A stretch of DNA of 64,000 nucleotides. Source: Variovorax paradoxus (GTDB lineage Bacteria; Pseudomonadota; Gammaproteobacteria; Burkholderiales; Burkholderiaceae_C). Where the stretch lies: NCBI RefSeq assembly GCF_022009635.1, contig NZ_CP091716.1:573001-637000 (forward strand), in the 5' to 3' direction. This document shows, in pieces, positions 8,661 to 16,458 of the stretch. Every line of letters starts with the position of its first letter. The first letter of the stretch is position 1. The notes under the pieces were generated by a model that saw only the letters and a program-made list of their open reading frames with translations, was not told the origin of the DNA and searched no databases. The translations under genes were made by a program, and so were the position numbers.

Positions 8661-8687
8661 ATATTATCAATTTAATACTGATAATAT
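8661..8687. promoter_or_regulatory. Palindromic operator in the divergent methyltransferase/XRE promoter
   Basis: Perfect 9-bp inverted repeat: ATATTATCA at 8661-8669 and TGATAATAT at 8679-8687, with a 9-base AT-rich spacer, inside the 55-base gap between the two starts. The spacing suits a dimeric helix-turn-helix protein, so self-control by the adjacent XRE protein together with control of the methyltransferase is likely. TAATAC (8673-8678) could be a -10 box towards the XRE gene. Confidence 0.65.
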
Positions 8688-8693
8688 GCAAGC

Positions 8694-9065
8694 GTGACTC
8701 GCCCGAAGAAAGACACCCAAATCCTCGCCGGCATGTGCGCGAGGTTGGTAGCAGTCATCGATCAGCTTGAGCTCAGCGATTCGAAGCTCAGCAAGCATCT
8801 CGGCTATTCGAACCAGACGACTCTGGCGAAGGCCCGTCGCGGAGAAACCTTTCCGGACGTCGAACGACTGTCCCGTTTAGCAGCGCTGAAAGTACGAGGC
8901 GCGCACGCCAACCTGCACTGGATCATCACTGGCCGCGGCAGCCCCTTTCTTCCTGGCGTCGACGGCGCGGACGACCCGGCCACGACCACTGCGCTAAACG
9001 TGCTGGCCGTTGCACGGACCAAGGCCAAGAGTGCGCCTACCCAAGTCGCTCCGCCTCGACCTTAG
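8694..9065 (+). CDS. Small XRE-type helix-turn-helix regulator
   Basis: 123 residues from GTG at 8694, with no ribosome binding site because the operator palindrome ends seven bases upstream, so the message may be leaderless or nearly so. Residues about 15-75 form a phage-repressor-like helix-turn-helix (LSKHLGYSNQTTLAKARRGE), followed by WIITGRGSPF, a phrase usual at the end of phage-type repressor DNA-binding domains. The tail is Ala/Thr/Pro-rich and probably flexible. Like controller proteins of restriction-modification systems it sits head-to-head with a methyltransferase and probably times its expression. Confidence 0.75.
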   Translation: MTRPKKDTQILAGMCARLVAVIDQLELSDSKLSKHLGYSNQTTLAKARRGETFPDVERLSRLAALKVRGAHANLHWIITGRGSPFLPGVDGADDPATTTALNVLAVARTKAKSAPTQVAPPRP

Positions 9066-9229
9066 AGCCCGAAAGGCGGACCGGCGGCCGACACGCAAGC
9101 CGGGCGCTCTCGGCTGCGTGGGAGTGGAGTGCCGTACTTTCCCCGCGCGACGGAGCTTACGTATCGGATCACACGCAATCGAGTCGCCAGTGTTGGACTT
9201 GTTCGGCGTTGCCTTAAGCTGGGAGGAAG

Positions 9230-9258
9230 GTCATGGCGCGCCGTGGGGGCGCCATGAC
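9230..9258. terminator. Likely bidirectional hairpin terminator
   Basis: 10-bp perfect inverted repeat (GTCATGGCGC / GCGCCATGAC) with a 9-base loop in the gap between the XRE gene and the convergent nuclease gene. No long T-run follows on either strand, so termination strength is uncertain. The rest of the 208-base gap shows nothing else. Confidence 0.4.
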
Positions 9259-9273
9259 ATACTTTGCGACGCC

Positions 9274-10377
9274 CTATCCCTTGTTCTTAGGCGCACTCGC
9301 TGCGGCCAACTTCCTCTCGGCACAGGCATCGCGCCAGTCTTGCGAAGACCGATAGAGATACCAGCGCTTAAGACGGATTGAAAAGGTCGCGGCCCTATCC
9401 TTGACGTGTACGAAAGTTGCGTCGTCGCCAGGGTCATCTTTGCGCATATCGAAGCAACAGAGCATACGGATCAGGCTGTTATTGGCGACACCGTAGGCGT
9501 TCGCCTGATTGACACCTTCGATGATGGCGTCATTCACGGCATCTTGGCTGTAGGGGGCGCCCGTTGACCCGAAACTGCGCAGAACCTTTAGTTCGAGCAA
9601 CGCATGATGGTAGATCGTGCCAGCGGGACCGGTACGATCATCGACGATCTCAAGATCCGTGCGTCCAACTTTGCCCGCCTGCTCTTGCCGAATCGTGCAC
9701 CACATGAATCGCCCGACGAGCGCATGTCGAATCATCTGTTGCACCGTGCGTTCAGCCTGCTCGACCGGATGCCACTTCTCTGGTTTCTCCCAAAGTTTTA
9801 TGGGACCCATATTGTCTGGAGTGCAGAGCTCACTTCGATAGATCGCCTCCAGAGTAGCCAAAACCTCTTCCTCGGCGATCTTGCCGAAGTTAAGTTCGAC
9901 GTAGCGCACCTCATCAGTTCGCGTTCCCTTTGGGTAATAGCTCAGCGAAGAGCCATCTTCCGAGGGCACGTAGATAAACGCGGGGCGGTCGTCGAACCCG
10001 AGCGCGGCGATCCGGCCAAATAAATCGTTGTCGTCCCCATCGTGTTCCTCCAAAGCGCTGCTATGCGCCAGAGCGGTCACGAAATGCAAGCGATTTGAGA
10101 GACGCCTACTACCCGTGTGTATGAGCCGGTCAAACGTCCTTTCCAACGAGAGCACACGCTGTTCTTCCGCGTTGACCAAAATGAACCCGGCCGCGCCCGA
10201 AGTCTCGGCGCTTGCATGTCGCTCGCGCCTTCTGATCATTCGCGAGACATGCACTTGAAAACGCGTTTCGTCGGGTAGGTCCTCCACATCGCCTCTGTCT
10301 GCTCGAAGGGCGGTGGTAAGAACGGCCCTATCGCCCTCCCAAGAGCCTAGCTCAAGTGTTGACGCGCTAGCGACCAT
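9274..10377 (-). CDS. Predicted PD-(D/E)XK nuclease effector of module 2
   Basis: 367 residues, start overlapping the upstream gene by 11 bases. The N-terminal 200 residues match no family I recognise and do not resemble the module 1 effector. The C-terminal part has the restriction-endonuclease-fold signature: a helix with Glu209, Asp241 in RTDLEIV, LLELKVL with Glu262-x-Lys264, and GVNQANAYG with Gln291. It is the last gene of a three-gene operon with a Rad50-like ATPase and a winged-helix-like protein. The same core in the same position in both modules argues that DNA cleavage is the shared output while the front halves differ in sensing or partners. Confidence 0.65.
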   Translation of the reverse strand: MVASASTLELGSWEGDRAVLTTALRADRGDVEDLPDETRFQVHVSRMIRRRERHASAETSGAAGFILVNAEEQRVLSLERTFDRLIHTGSRRLSNRLHFVTALAHSSALEEHDGDDNDLFGRIAALGFDDRPAFIYVPSEDGSSLSYYPKGTRTDEVRYVELNFGKIAEEEVLATLEAIYRSELCTPDNMGPIKLWEKPEKWHPVEQAERTVQQMIRHALVGRFMWCTIRQEQAGKVGRTDLEIVDDRTGPAGTIYHHALLELKVLRSFGSTGAPYSQDAVNDAIIEGVNQANAYGVANNSLIRMLCCFDMRKDDPGDDATFVHVKDRAATFSIRLKRWYLYRSSQDWRDACAERKLAAASAPKNKG

Positions 10378-11029
10378 TGGCGGCCTTCCTCTGCACGTGC
10401 TCGATGTACATGAAGATTCGCTCAGCAGGCTGCAGATGTTCGCCGGGCCGAAAGGACAATGCGGCGTTGCGAGAGAAGTTAGTGCGGGTGGGGTCAGCCC
10501 ACTGCCCGAAATCGATCACTTCATTGTTGTCGACGTCGTGGTCCGCGTAGCGGGCATCAAACACGAATGCTCGGCCAAGCTCCTGATCTGACAACATGCT
10601 ATAGGCGGAGCACAGCTCTTCGATGAAGAACGGTTCACCCGTATCTGCATAGGCTTGCTTGTAAGCGTCAAGCGTGCCGCGAGCCAGTTCGTAATTGACG
10701 CGGTAGTTCGCATGCAGTCGGTAGCGACCTTCCTCGGGGATAAACACGTATCGGATGTCAGATGCGAACACCATGCCGCGCCCCACCAATACATCAATGG
10801 TTTCCTGCAGCTCGGGGTAGTAGGGGCCGCCTTGGCGCTTCAAGAGGCTTGCACTGAAGGGCGCCAGTTCGAACACCGGCGCCAAGACATTTGACAGGTA
10901 CGCCAACTCATGCACAACGCGGAGCGGGGACACGAAGATTGATGCGCCTGACAATGCGTCAAGCAATGCCAGCACTCGAAGTGGCCGCTGACGGTGCTCC
11001 AAGGAGCTTGGATCAGACACCGGCGGCAT
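10367..11029 (-). CDS. Small middle-component protein of ABC-three-component-like module 2
   Basis: 220 residues, overlapping the ATPase stop by 17 bases and the nuclease start by 11, so translation of the three is coupled. It has no enzymatic motif. Residues about 70-110 look like a helix-turn plus wing (LQETIDVLVGRGMVF, later EEGRYRLHANY), comparable in place and pattern to the middle protein at 3448-4065. The C-terminal half is acidic and ends in a helix. It is inferred to be the adaptor between ATPase and nuclease. Confidence 0.6.
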   Translation of the reverse strand: MPPVSDPSSLEHRQRPLRVLALLDALSGASIFVSPLRVVHELAYLSNVLAPVFELAPFSASLLKRQGGPYYPELQETIDVLVGRGMVFASDIRYVFIPEEGRYRLHANYRVNYELARGTLDAYKQAYADTGEPFFIEELCSAYSMLSDQELGRAFVFDARYADHDVDNNEVIDFGQWADPTRTNFSRNAALSFRPGEHLQPAERIFMYIEHVQRKAANGR

Positions 11030-13043
11030 GGTTCACGGACTTCGCGATATCAGCAAATAGCTCGTCACGCAGTTCGTCATACTCTTTCTCCATAATCGAC
11101 ATAGCCTTCGTAGGAACCCCTGCCCTGAAGAGATCTACGATGCGACCGATGCGCTTCAGCGGGTCTGGCTCTGCGGCCTTCAGCGCCGCCGGTATCAATT
11201 TTCCGGCAGCAAGATTGGAAGTGACGATGAGTCGATTCGACGCGTTGTCGTTAGCGAACTTGGCGAGCACCTTTGCGGCACGATTGACGAACACAGCATC
11301 CAGTGAAGACTCGGGTGCATCGATGATCATCGTCGACGCCTGACTGTTGGAGCCCACCTTGACGAGCGCCATGCGGAACGCGAGGTCTATGAACTCACGC
11401 TGGCTCTCCGAAACTTGATCCGGACTGTCACGTCGCACCACGGAGGAAAAGTTGGCTCCGGTCATCTCAACGCTGAACGACGGATATTCAATAGGTGAGA
11501 GCACGCGGCCGTCCGTCCCAGCTTGACCAAGTTGCACACGCATAGGAGTCCAAGACAGCGAAGCTGTTTCGAGCAGAAAGCCGTTCGCAATCTCGTCGAA
11601 TTCCGCCTTGAGACGTTCGGCAAATTCGCCGACCTGCCGTCGGTACTGGTTCATCTGGCCAGCGAAGGCTTCGCGTTTGACCTGCAGATCAGCGCGTAGC
11701 TGGCCCGCGCGCTTCTTAAGATCCGCCATTCCGTCGCTTTGCCGGCGCGCGACCTGCTCGTAAGGCGGAAGCTGACGCACGAGCGCGCTGACCTCTTCCT
11801 GGAGGGTCGAAACATCGACGTTGAGCTGGGCTAAGTTGCGCATCGCGCCGTCGAACTCTTTCGCCGATTTGTCTAAAGCTGCGCGTTGAGCCTCTGCAGT
11901 GATCGCTGCCTCTTCTACTTTGGTGCGCAGCGCGCCAACACGCTCGTCGGTGAGATTGATGGGATCGGCGAGGCGAGGTGCGACGTCAGCATCGCAGAGC
12001 ACACAGTGCTTGTTGTCAATCGCATGGAGCATCTGCTCCCGCTTCTGGGTGCGACCTGGCGTGTGACAAACGATGCATACATCATCAGTCATCAGGCGCG
12101 AAAATATGTAGCGCATTGACTCGTCAGCAGACGGAAATCTGGCCTCCACGGCGGACAATCTCGCCCGCTCCAACTCATGGATTGTGGCGTGAAGCACCTC
12201 GCTTGCGCGCAGCGATCCCAGCCGATACCGACGCCGCGCGTCGTCAAGCTCCTGGACGGCCTGGCTCAATTTATCTTGCCTGTCCATTGCCGCACGGTGG
12301 AGCGTCTCTTTGGACTTGAGGGAGGCGCGAACCTCGGGTGCGGCCTTGGAAAGACCGTCGTTCTTCCGCTCCTCCTGTTCTTCGCGACCAAGTGCGGCAC
12401 TCAGATTGCGCATGCGAGTGTCTAGTTCCAGAATCTCGCGCTCCGCGCGGATCCAGTCAGCTGCCTGCGAAGGCTGCAGAAAAAGGCAGCGCAGCAGCTG
12501 CCGCTGCGCTGACGGGTCCCATACCAGCATTCGTCGGTCCTCGAAGAAGAAGACCATCGTGCGCAGAATGAATATCCACTCGCCCAAGGCATTTATGTTC
12601 GACGCCGAGAGGATAGCGTTCTGCAGTAGTTCTTCATCGTTGCGCTCGGGCGCATCATCAACCTTAAATGACAGCAGATCCAGCTTGAGGAGCGAACGCG
12701 TCACTTCAAACTTCCTGCTGCCAATCGAAAACCGCAAAGTCGCCTGAGCGTCGAGAGCGTTGTCGTTCACACGAGCACTGAACGTCGATCGTCGCCTCGT
12801 GCTGAGTGCTTGACCGGTCAGTTGCGCCGTACCGATATTTCCGTCAGGCAAGCTGATGTCCCACGGGCCTGTCAGCATTCGAAACAGCAGGTTGACCAGC
12901 GTACTCTTGCCCAAACCATTCGCGCCGAGGACGACTGTCAAACCGGGCACCAGGCTCACGTCAAATATGCCATCCCGTTGCAAACCAGGATAAAGGCCAA
13001 AATGCCGAACCTGAAGGTGTTCGAGAATCGGCAACTCGGTCAT
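11013..13043 (-). CDS. Rad50/SMC-like ABC ATPase, module 2
   Basis: 676 residues, GAGG seven bases before the ATG at 13043. Walker A GANGLGKST at 40-48, coiled-coil-like arms at about 200-300 and 360-480, Cys pairs CIVC (323-326) and CVLC (347-350) between them, signature VSESQ (544-548), and Walker B TMIIDAPESSLD (571-582). Similarity to the 1454-3451 ATPase runs the whole length, including the unusual Walker B with Ala in place of the first Glu and a Glu three positions after the Asp. It heads a compact overlapping operon with a middle protein and a nuclease and is divergent from methyltransferase 2, leaving 355 bases for two promoters. Confidence 0.85.
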   Translation of the reverse strand: MTELPILEHLQVRHFGLYPGLQRDGIFDVSLVPGLTVVLGANGLGKSTLVNLLFRMLTGPWDISLPDGNIGTAQLTGQALSTRRRSTFSARVNDNALDAQATLRFSIGSRKFEVTRSLLKLDLLSFKVDDAPERNDEELLQNAILSASNINALGEWIFILRTMVFFFEDRRMLVWDPSAQRQLLRCLFLQPSQAADWIRAEREILELDTRMRNLSAALGREEQEERKNDGLSKAAPEVRASLKSKETLHRAAMDRQDKLSQAVQELDDARRRYRLGSLRASEVLHATIHELERARLSAVEARFPSADESMRYIFSRLMTDDVCIVCHTPGRTQKREQMLHAIDNKHCVLCDADVAPRLADPINLTDERVGALRTKVEEAAITAEAQRAALDKSAKEFDGAMRNLAQLNVDVSTLQEEVSALVRQLPPYEQVARRQSDGMADLKKRAGQLRADLQVKREAFAGQMNQYRRQVGEFAERLKAEFDEIANGFLLETASLSWTPMRVQLGQAGTDGRVLSPIEYPSFSVEMTGANFSSVVRRDSPDQVSESQREFIDLAFRMALVKVGSNSQASTMIIDAPESSLDAVFVNRAAKVLAKFANDNASNRLIVTSNLAAGKLIPAALKAAEPDPLKRIGRIVDLFRAGVPTKAMSIMEKEYDELRDELFADIAKSVNHAAGV

Positions 13044-13398
13044 GCTCGAGCCTCGGATGACGAAGGTTGATCGAAAAGCGGAACCTGCGCGCTATTGACG
13101 TGTGTCTGGTATGTCGTCATCGAGTCTTCCTTTTGCTGTCGGCTGCTCGGCTGTCGCCCTGAATCGACAAATCAGTATACGAAAGCGGCAGCTTTCCAGC
13201 CGCTCGGCACGGAAGGAAAGGTGTCGTCTGCTTCCGTGCTGAAGGGACGATTCCACCATTGCGGCGGGAGTGAGAGCATGGGAGTCATAGGCAACGCTCG
13301 CTTGCTCGTAGGGATATCTGCACGCAGAATCTTCATTCAAGTCGAATGCATCGATAGCTCGCCGCTCGGATGGCCAGCAAACGAGGAGCCCAGCGCCT
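13044..13398. other. Divergent control region between module 2 ATPase and methyltransferase 2
   Basis: 355 bases between two divergent starts. Overlapping frames exist on both strands (for example 13092-13460 minus, with a hydrophobic start), but none has a convincing site or family match and the minus frame would overlap the methyltransferase start. No palindrome like that at 8661-8687 was found. Confidence 0.4.
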
Positions 13399-14733
13399 AT
13401 GAACGCAGCAGCGATCAGCTCATTCATCAATGCAAGCTGCCCCACACTGGGCATCTCCACGCGTCATAACTTCTCTGCGTGGCTGAAAGGGCTTGTGGAG
13501 GGGGCGCCAATGTCATCGAACGTGCCCAGCCACAAGCTACCTTTCCAGCGCTGGTACCGCTTCAAGGAGGCATTTTCGCCGCTGATGGTCGCTGAGTCGC
13601 TTAGCGGCTTGGGTTTTTGGCCATCGACCTGCCTCGATTGCTTCGGCGGCTCGGGAACCACTGCCTTGACCTCCCAGTTTCTCGGGATCAAATCCACGAC
13701 GATCGAGGTGAATCCTTTCCTTGCAGATCTTGTTGAATCCAAACTGGCAACGTACGACCACCAATCACTCGTCGACGACTATGCTGAGGTGGTGAAGAAA
13801 ATGAGCAGCCGGTCGGCCAGCCTGCGCTCAATCCGACATGAGCCGTGGCCGACCACAATGGTAGAACCTGGCCTGAAAGGCCGCTGGATCTTTCCCCGGG
13901 AAACGTTCCGTCGGATACTGACCGTTCGCGAGGCAATAGAGGAGGTCGCGAGCCCGGTCAACCAGCGGCTCCTACGCATTTTGCTTGGCAGCATCCTCGT
14001 GGACATGAGCAATGTAGTTATCAGCGGCAAGGGGCGCCGGTATCGGTCAAACTGGAACTCAACCCAGAAATCACCGCATGATGTCGTGGAGGCATTCAAG
14101 TCAGCGTTTCAGGTGGCGCTGTTCGACATTGCTGCACATGGCGCTCGGGCTTGCCAGTCGTACACCTTACTTCGGGGCGACTCTCGAATAGAGGTCGAGA
14201 AGGTCGTGCCCGTCGACGTCTGCCTTTTCTCGCCACCGTACCCCAATAGTTTCGACTACACGGACATCTATAACGTCGAACTTTGGGTGCTTGGCTACCT
14301 GAAGAGCAAGGCCGACAACACGAAGTTGCGCATCTCCACGATGCGGTCGCATGTTCAAATCAGCAGGGACATGACATGGGAGGGCTTGGACTCGCCTAAG
14401 CTGAACAGGACTGTGGCCGCCTTAAGGAGGAAGAGCGATGAGCTATGGGACCCGCACCTGCCCGACATGATTGGCGCGTACTTTGCCGACCTGATGCAAA
14501 TACTTAAGTCCGTTCGAGGCAAGATGAACCCCGGCGGAGCCGTGCTAATGACCGTGGGCGATAGCCGTTACGCCGGCGTGTTGGTGGACGTAGGTGACAT
14601 CTTGTGCGAACTCGCTGAAGGCGCTGGTTATGTCTGCGAAGACGTTACGCCTATTCGAGCGATGAAAACCAGCGCTCAGCAGGGATGGGTCGCCTCCCTG
14701 AGCGAGGATCTCGTTCGTCTGCGACCAAGCTAA
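13399..14733 (+). CDS. SPPY-type DNA methyltransferase 2
   Basis: 444 residues from ATG at 13399, with GGAG ten bases upstream. Motif I DCFGGSGTT (80-88), TTIEVNPF after it, motif IV SPPYPNSFDYTDIYN (278-292) and the shared GDSRYAGVLVD block near the end. It aligns with methyltransferase 1 from its KEAFSP block (about residue 55) to the last residues; the N-terminal 50 residues differ, and Met38 at 13510 is a possible later start. The catalytic residues are intact in both copies, so they are probably two active enzymes with separate target recognition rather than one active and one decayed copy. It faces away from module 2 and is the last intact gene of the island. Confidence 0.85.
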   Translation: MNAAAISSFINASCPTLGISTRHNFSAWLKGLVEGAPMSSNVPSHKLPFQRWYRFKEAFSPLMVAESLSGLGFWPSTCLDCFGGSGTTALTSQFLGIKSTTIEVNPFLADLVESKLATYDHQSLVDDYAEVVKKMSSRSASLRSIRHEPWPTTMVEPGLKGRWIFPRETFRRILTVREAIEEVASPVNQRLLRILLGSILVDMSNVVISGKGRRYRSNWNSTQKSPHDVVEAFKSAFQVALFDIAAHGARACQSYTLLRGDSRIEVEKVVPVDVCLFSPPYPNSFDYTDIYNVELWVLGYLKSKADNTKLRISTMRSHVQISRDMTWEGLDSPKLNRTVAALRRKSDELWDPHLPDMIGAYFADLMQILKSVRGKMNPGGAVLMTVGDSRYAGVLVDVGDILCELAEGAGYVCEDVTPIRAMKTSAQQGWVASLSEDLVRLRPS

Positions 14734-14949
14734 AGGTCGATAAGAATATCGAAGCCATGCATGCATCGGCATCGGTATGAGGTACGACAGCGTGTTACGG
14801 ACGGCCAAGGCGAGGAGGGTTGACTGTGGAACAGGTGCGGCATGCGCAGTCAAATACCTCGCGCGCTGTCGCGTGTAGAAGTTCTCCCGCACGGCCCTCT
14901 CACCCCTTCCAGTCCAGTCCCCAAGTTCATCTTTAAGCTTCGCTGCTTG

Positions 14950-15105
14950 CAGCGCCCTTTGAAGTCGCATGCCAAGTACAGTGCGGGCCAGCTGCTTGCC
15001 CTCAAGTGCCAAGAACAGCGCCGATTGGTCTGCGCCGATGAACCGTGGCCGGACCTGCTGGAGATAGGTGCGAAGCAGATTCAATGTCTTGGCCGCATTG
15101 CCCGG
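14950..15105 (-). pseudogene. Fragment resembling a tyrosine recombinase (phage integrase)
   Basis: A frame on the minus strand reads KTLNLLRTYLQQVRPRF followed by ALFLALEGKQLARTVLG, the spacing and residues of the region between the core-binding domain and the catalytic Arg-x-x-x-Arg part in XerC/XerD-like integrases. An in-frame stop lies just upstream and the downstream frame loses all resemblance, with no His-x-x-Arg or Tyr motif. It is probably the scar of the recombinase that brought the island in. The match is short and judged by eye. Confidence 0.35.
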
Positions 15106-15323
15106 TCATCGACGCGCTGTTCAGTCCAGATGCGATCACGCAGTTGAGAAAGAGCAGATCGAGGCGCACTACGAGAGCTGTTGGAGAAAGGCCGAAGTAC
15201 GTTTTCTTCGGGGTCGGAAATCCGGCGATATTTCCGGCCAAGGCCCCTGTCAACAACAACGAAACTATTTTGATGTCGTTAGCCAATATCCCCCTTGGAG
15301 ATGGAGCGGAGGTGCCGCCAGTT

Positions 15324-15383
15324 AAGAACTAAATCTTGCGGGAAAGAACTTTATTTTTCAGTAAAGAACTCTATTTGACGGAG
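15324..15383. repeat. Three direct repeats with an exact 20-bp period
   Basis: AAGAACT begins at 15324, 15344 and 15364. The rest of each 20-base unit is only loosely conserved (unit 2 and 3 share TATTT after the core). A two-helical-turn period places the copies on one face of the DNA, so a regulator, replication initiator or recombinase site is possible. It lies 120 bases before the LysR gene and at the island boundary. Confidence 0.5.
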
Positions 15384-15483
15384 GCACGTCGCCGCGCCAT
15401 GAGCCAAAGGTAGTTCGCGCATTGCTTCGGAAAAAGACAGATTGGGCGCATGCTTCATGAAGCCTGTCTTCATAATGAAAGCC

Positions 15484-16458
15484 ATGTCGCCAGACCTGCT
15501 CCCCGCCATTTCCGCCTTCGCCCGCGTGGCCCATCACGCCAGCTTCACGCGTGCCGCGGAGGAACTGGGCGTATCGCCATCGGCCCTGTCGCAGACGCTG
15601 CGCGCGCTGGAGCAGCGCCTGGGCGTGCGCCTGCTCGACCGCACCACGCGGCGCGTGGGCGTCACCGAACTGGGGCTGCAGTTGCTGAACGGCGCGCGCC
15701 CGGCGCTCGATGCGCTGGCCCAGGCGGTGGAAGGCCTCGACGAGGCACGCGACAAGCCCGCGGGCCTGCTGCGGCTGAACGTCTCGCGGGTGGCGGCCGA
15801 GCTGCTGCTCTTCGCGCACATGGGCGACTTCGCCGATGCCTGGCCGGACATCACGCTCGAGCTGGTGTGCGACAACCGCATGGTCGACCTGGTGGAAGGC
15901 GGCTTCGACGCCGGCATCCGGCTCGGCGAAAGCCTGGCGCAGGACGTGGTCGCCGTGCCGGTGGGCGGCCCGCTGCGCATGGTCACCTTTGCCGCGCCGC
16001 GCTACCTGAAGGGCCGCAAGCCGCCGCGCGTGCCCGAAGACCTGCGCGAGCACCGGTGCCTGAACTACCGCCTGACCACGGGCGGCCTCTATCGCTGGGA
16101 ATACGCGCAGGACGGGCGCGTGCTGGACATCGCGTTGCCCGGCCCGCTGATCAGCAACGACAGCGAGGTGTTGCTGGCGGCGGCGCGCGCGGGTGCCGGC
16201 ATCACATCGGCTTTCGAAGGCGCGGTGCGCGAAGATTTCGAGAGCGGCCGCCTCGTGCCGCTGCTGGAGCCCTGGTGGCCGATTTTTCCGGGCTTCTACC
16301 TGTACCACCCGAGCCGCGCGCAGATGCCGCGCAAGCTGCGGGTGTTCATCGACTTCCTGCAGGCGCGGCATGCGCCGCCGCCGGTGTCGCAGCGGGCCGT
16401 CAGGCTCGCATCAGCGCCTCGATCTCGTCCGCCTTCACCGGCACGCCGCGCGAAATGA
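15484..16458 (+). CDS. LysR-type transcriptional regulator
   Basis: 324 residues from Met at 15484; in-frame starts at 15475 and 15457 are possible and none has a clear ribosome site. The winged helix-turn-helix is at residues about 5-60 (SFTRAAEELGVSPSALSQTL) and a LysR substrate-binding domain follows. The last 59 bases overlap the 3' end of convergent pepP and encode an Arg/Pro-rich tail. No divergent target operon is adjacent, since the upstream side is the island edge. The ligand is unknown. Confidence 0.85.
   Translation: MSPDLLPAISAFARVAHHASFTRAAEELGVSPSALSQTLRALEQRLGVRLLDRTTRRVGVTELGLQLLNGARPALDALAQAVEGLDEARDKPAGLLRLNVSRVAAELLLFAHMGDFADAWPDITLELVCDNRMVDLVEGGFDAGIRLGESLAQDVVAVPVGGPLRMVTFAAPRYLKGRKPPRVPEDLREHRCLNYRLTTGGLYRWEYAQDGRVLDIALPGPLISNDSEVLLAAARAGAGITSAFEGAVREDFESGRLVPLLEPWWPIFPGFYLYHPSRAQMPRKLRVFIDFLQARHAPPPVSQRAVRLASAPRSRPPSPARRAK

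Larger units (their letters stand above)
14734..15483. other. Right edge of the island: 750 bases without an intact gene
   Basis: Contains an integrase-like remnant (about 14950-15105), a stretch of unassigned low-complexity-free DNA, and three AAGAACT repeats near 15324-15370. Base composition changes from the mixed island DNA to strongly GC-rich backbone at about 15,390, which I take as the island boundary. Confidence 0.5.

Noticed and set aside
13092..13460. Minus-strand frame with a hydrophobic start in the divergent region
   Set aside because: It overlaps the methyltransferase 2 start, has no ribosome site, and its later residues look random. Kept only as a reason for doubt about that start.
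7295..14733. BREX, DISARM or type I restriction system
   Set aside because: No PglZ, BrxC, DrmA/B or HsdR/HsdS-like genes; the ATPases are Rad50-like and the methyltransferases are single-subunit SPPY enzymes.
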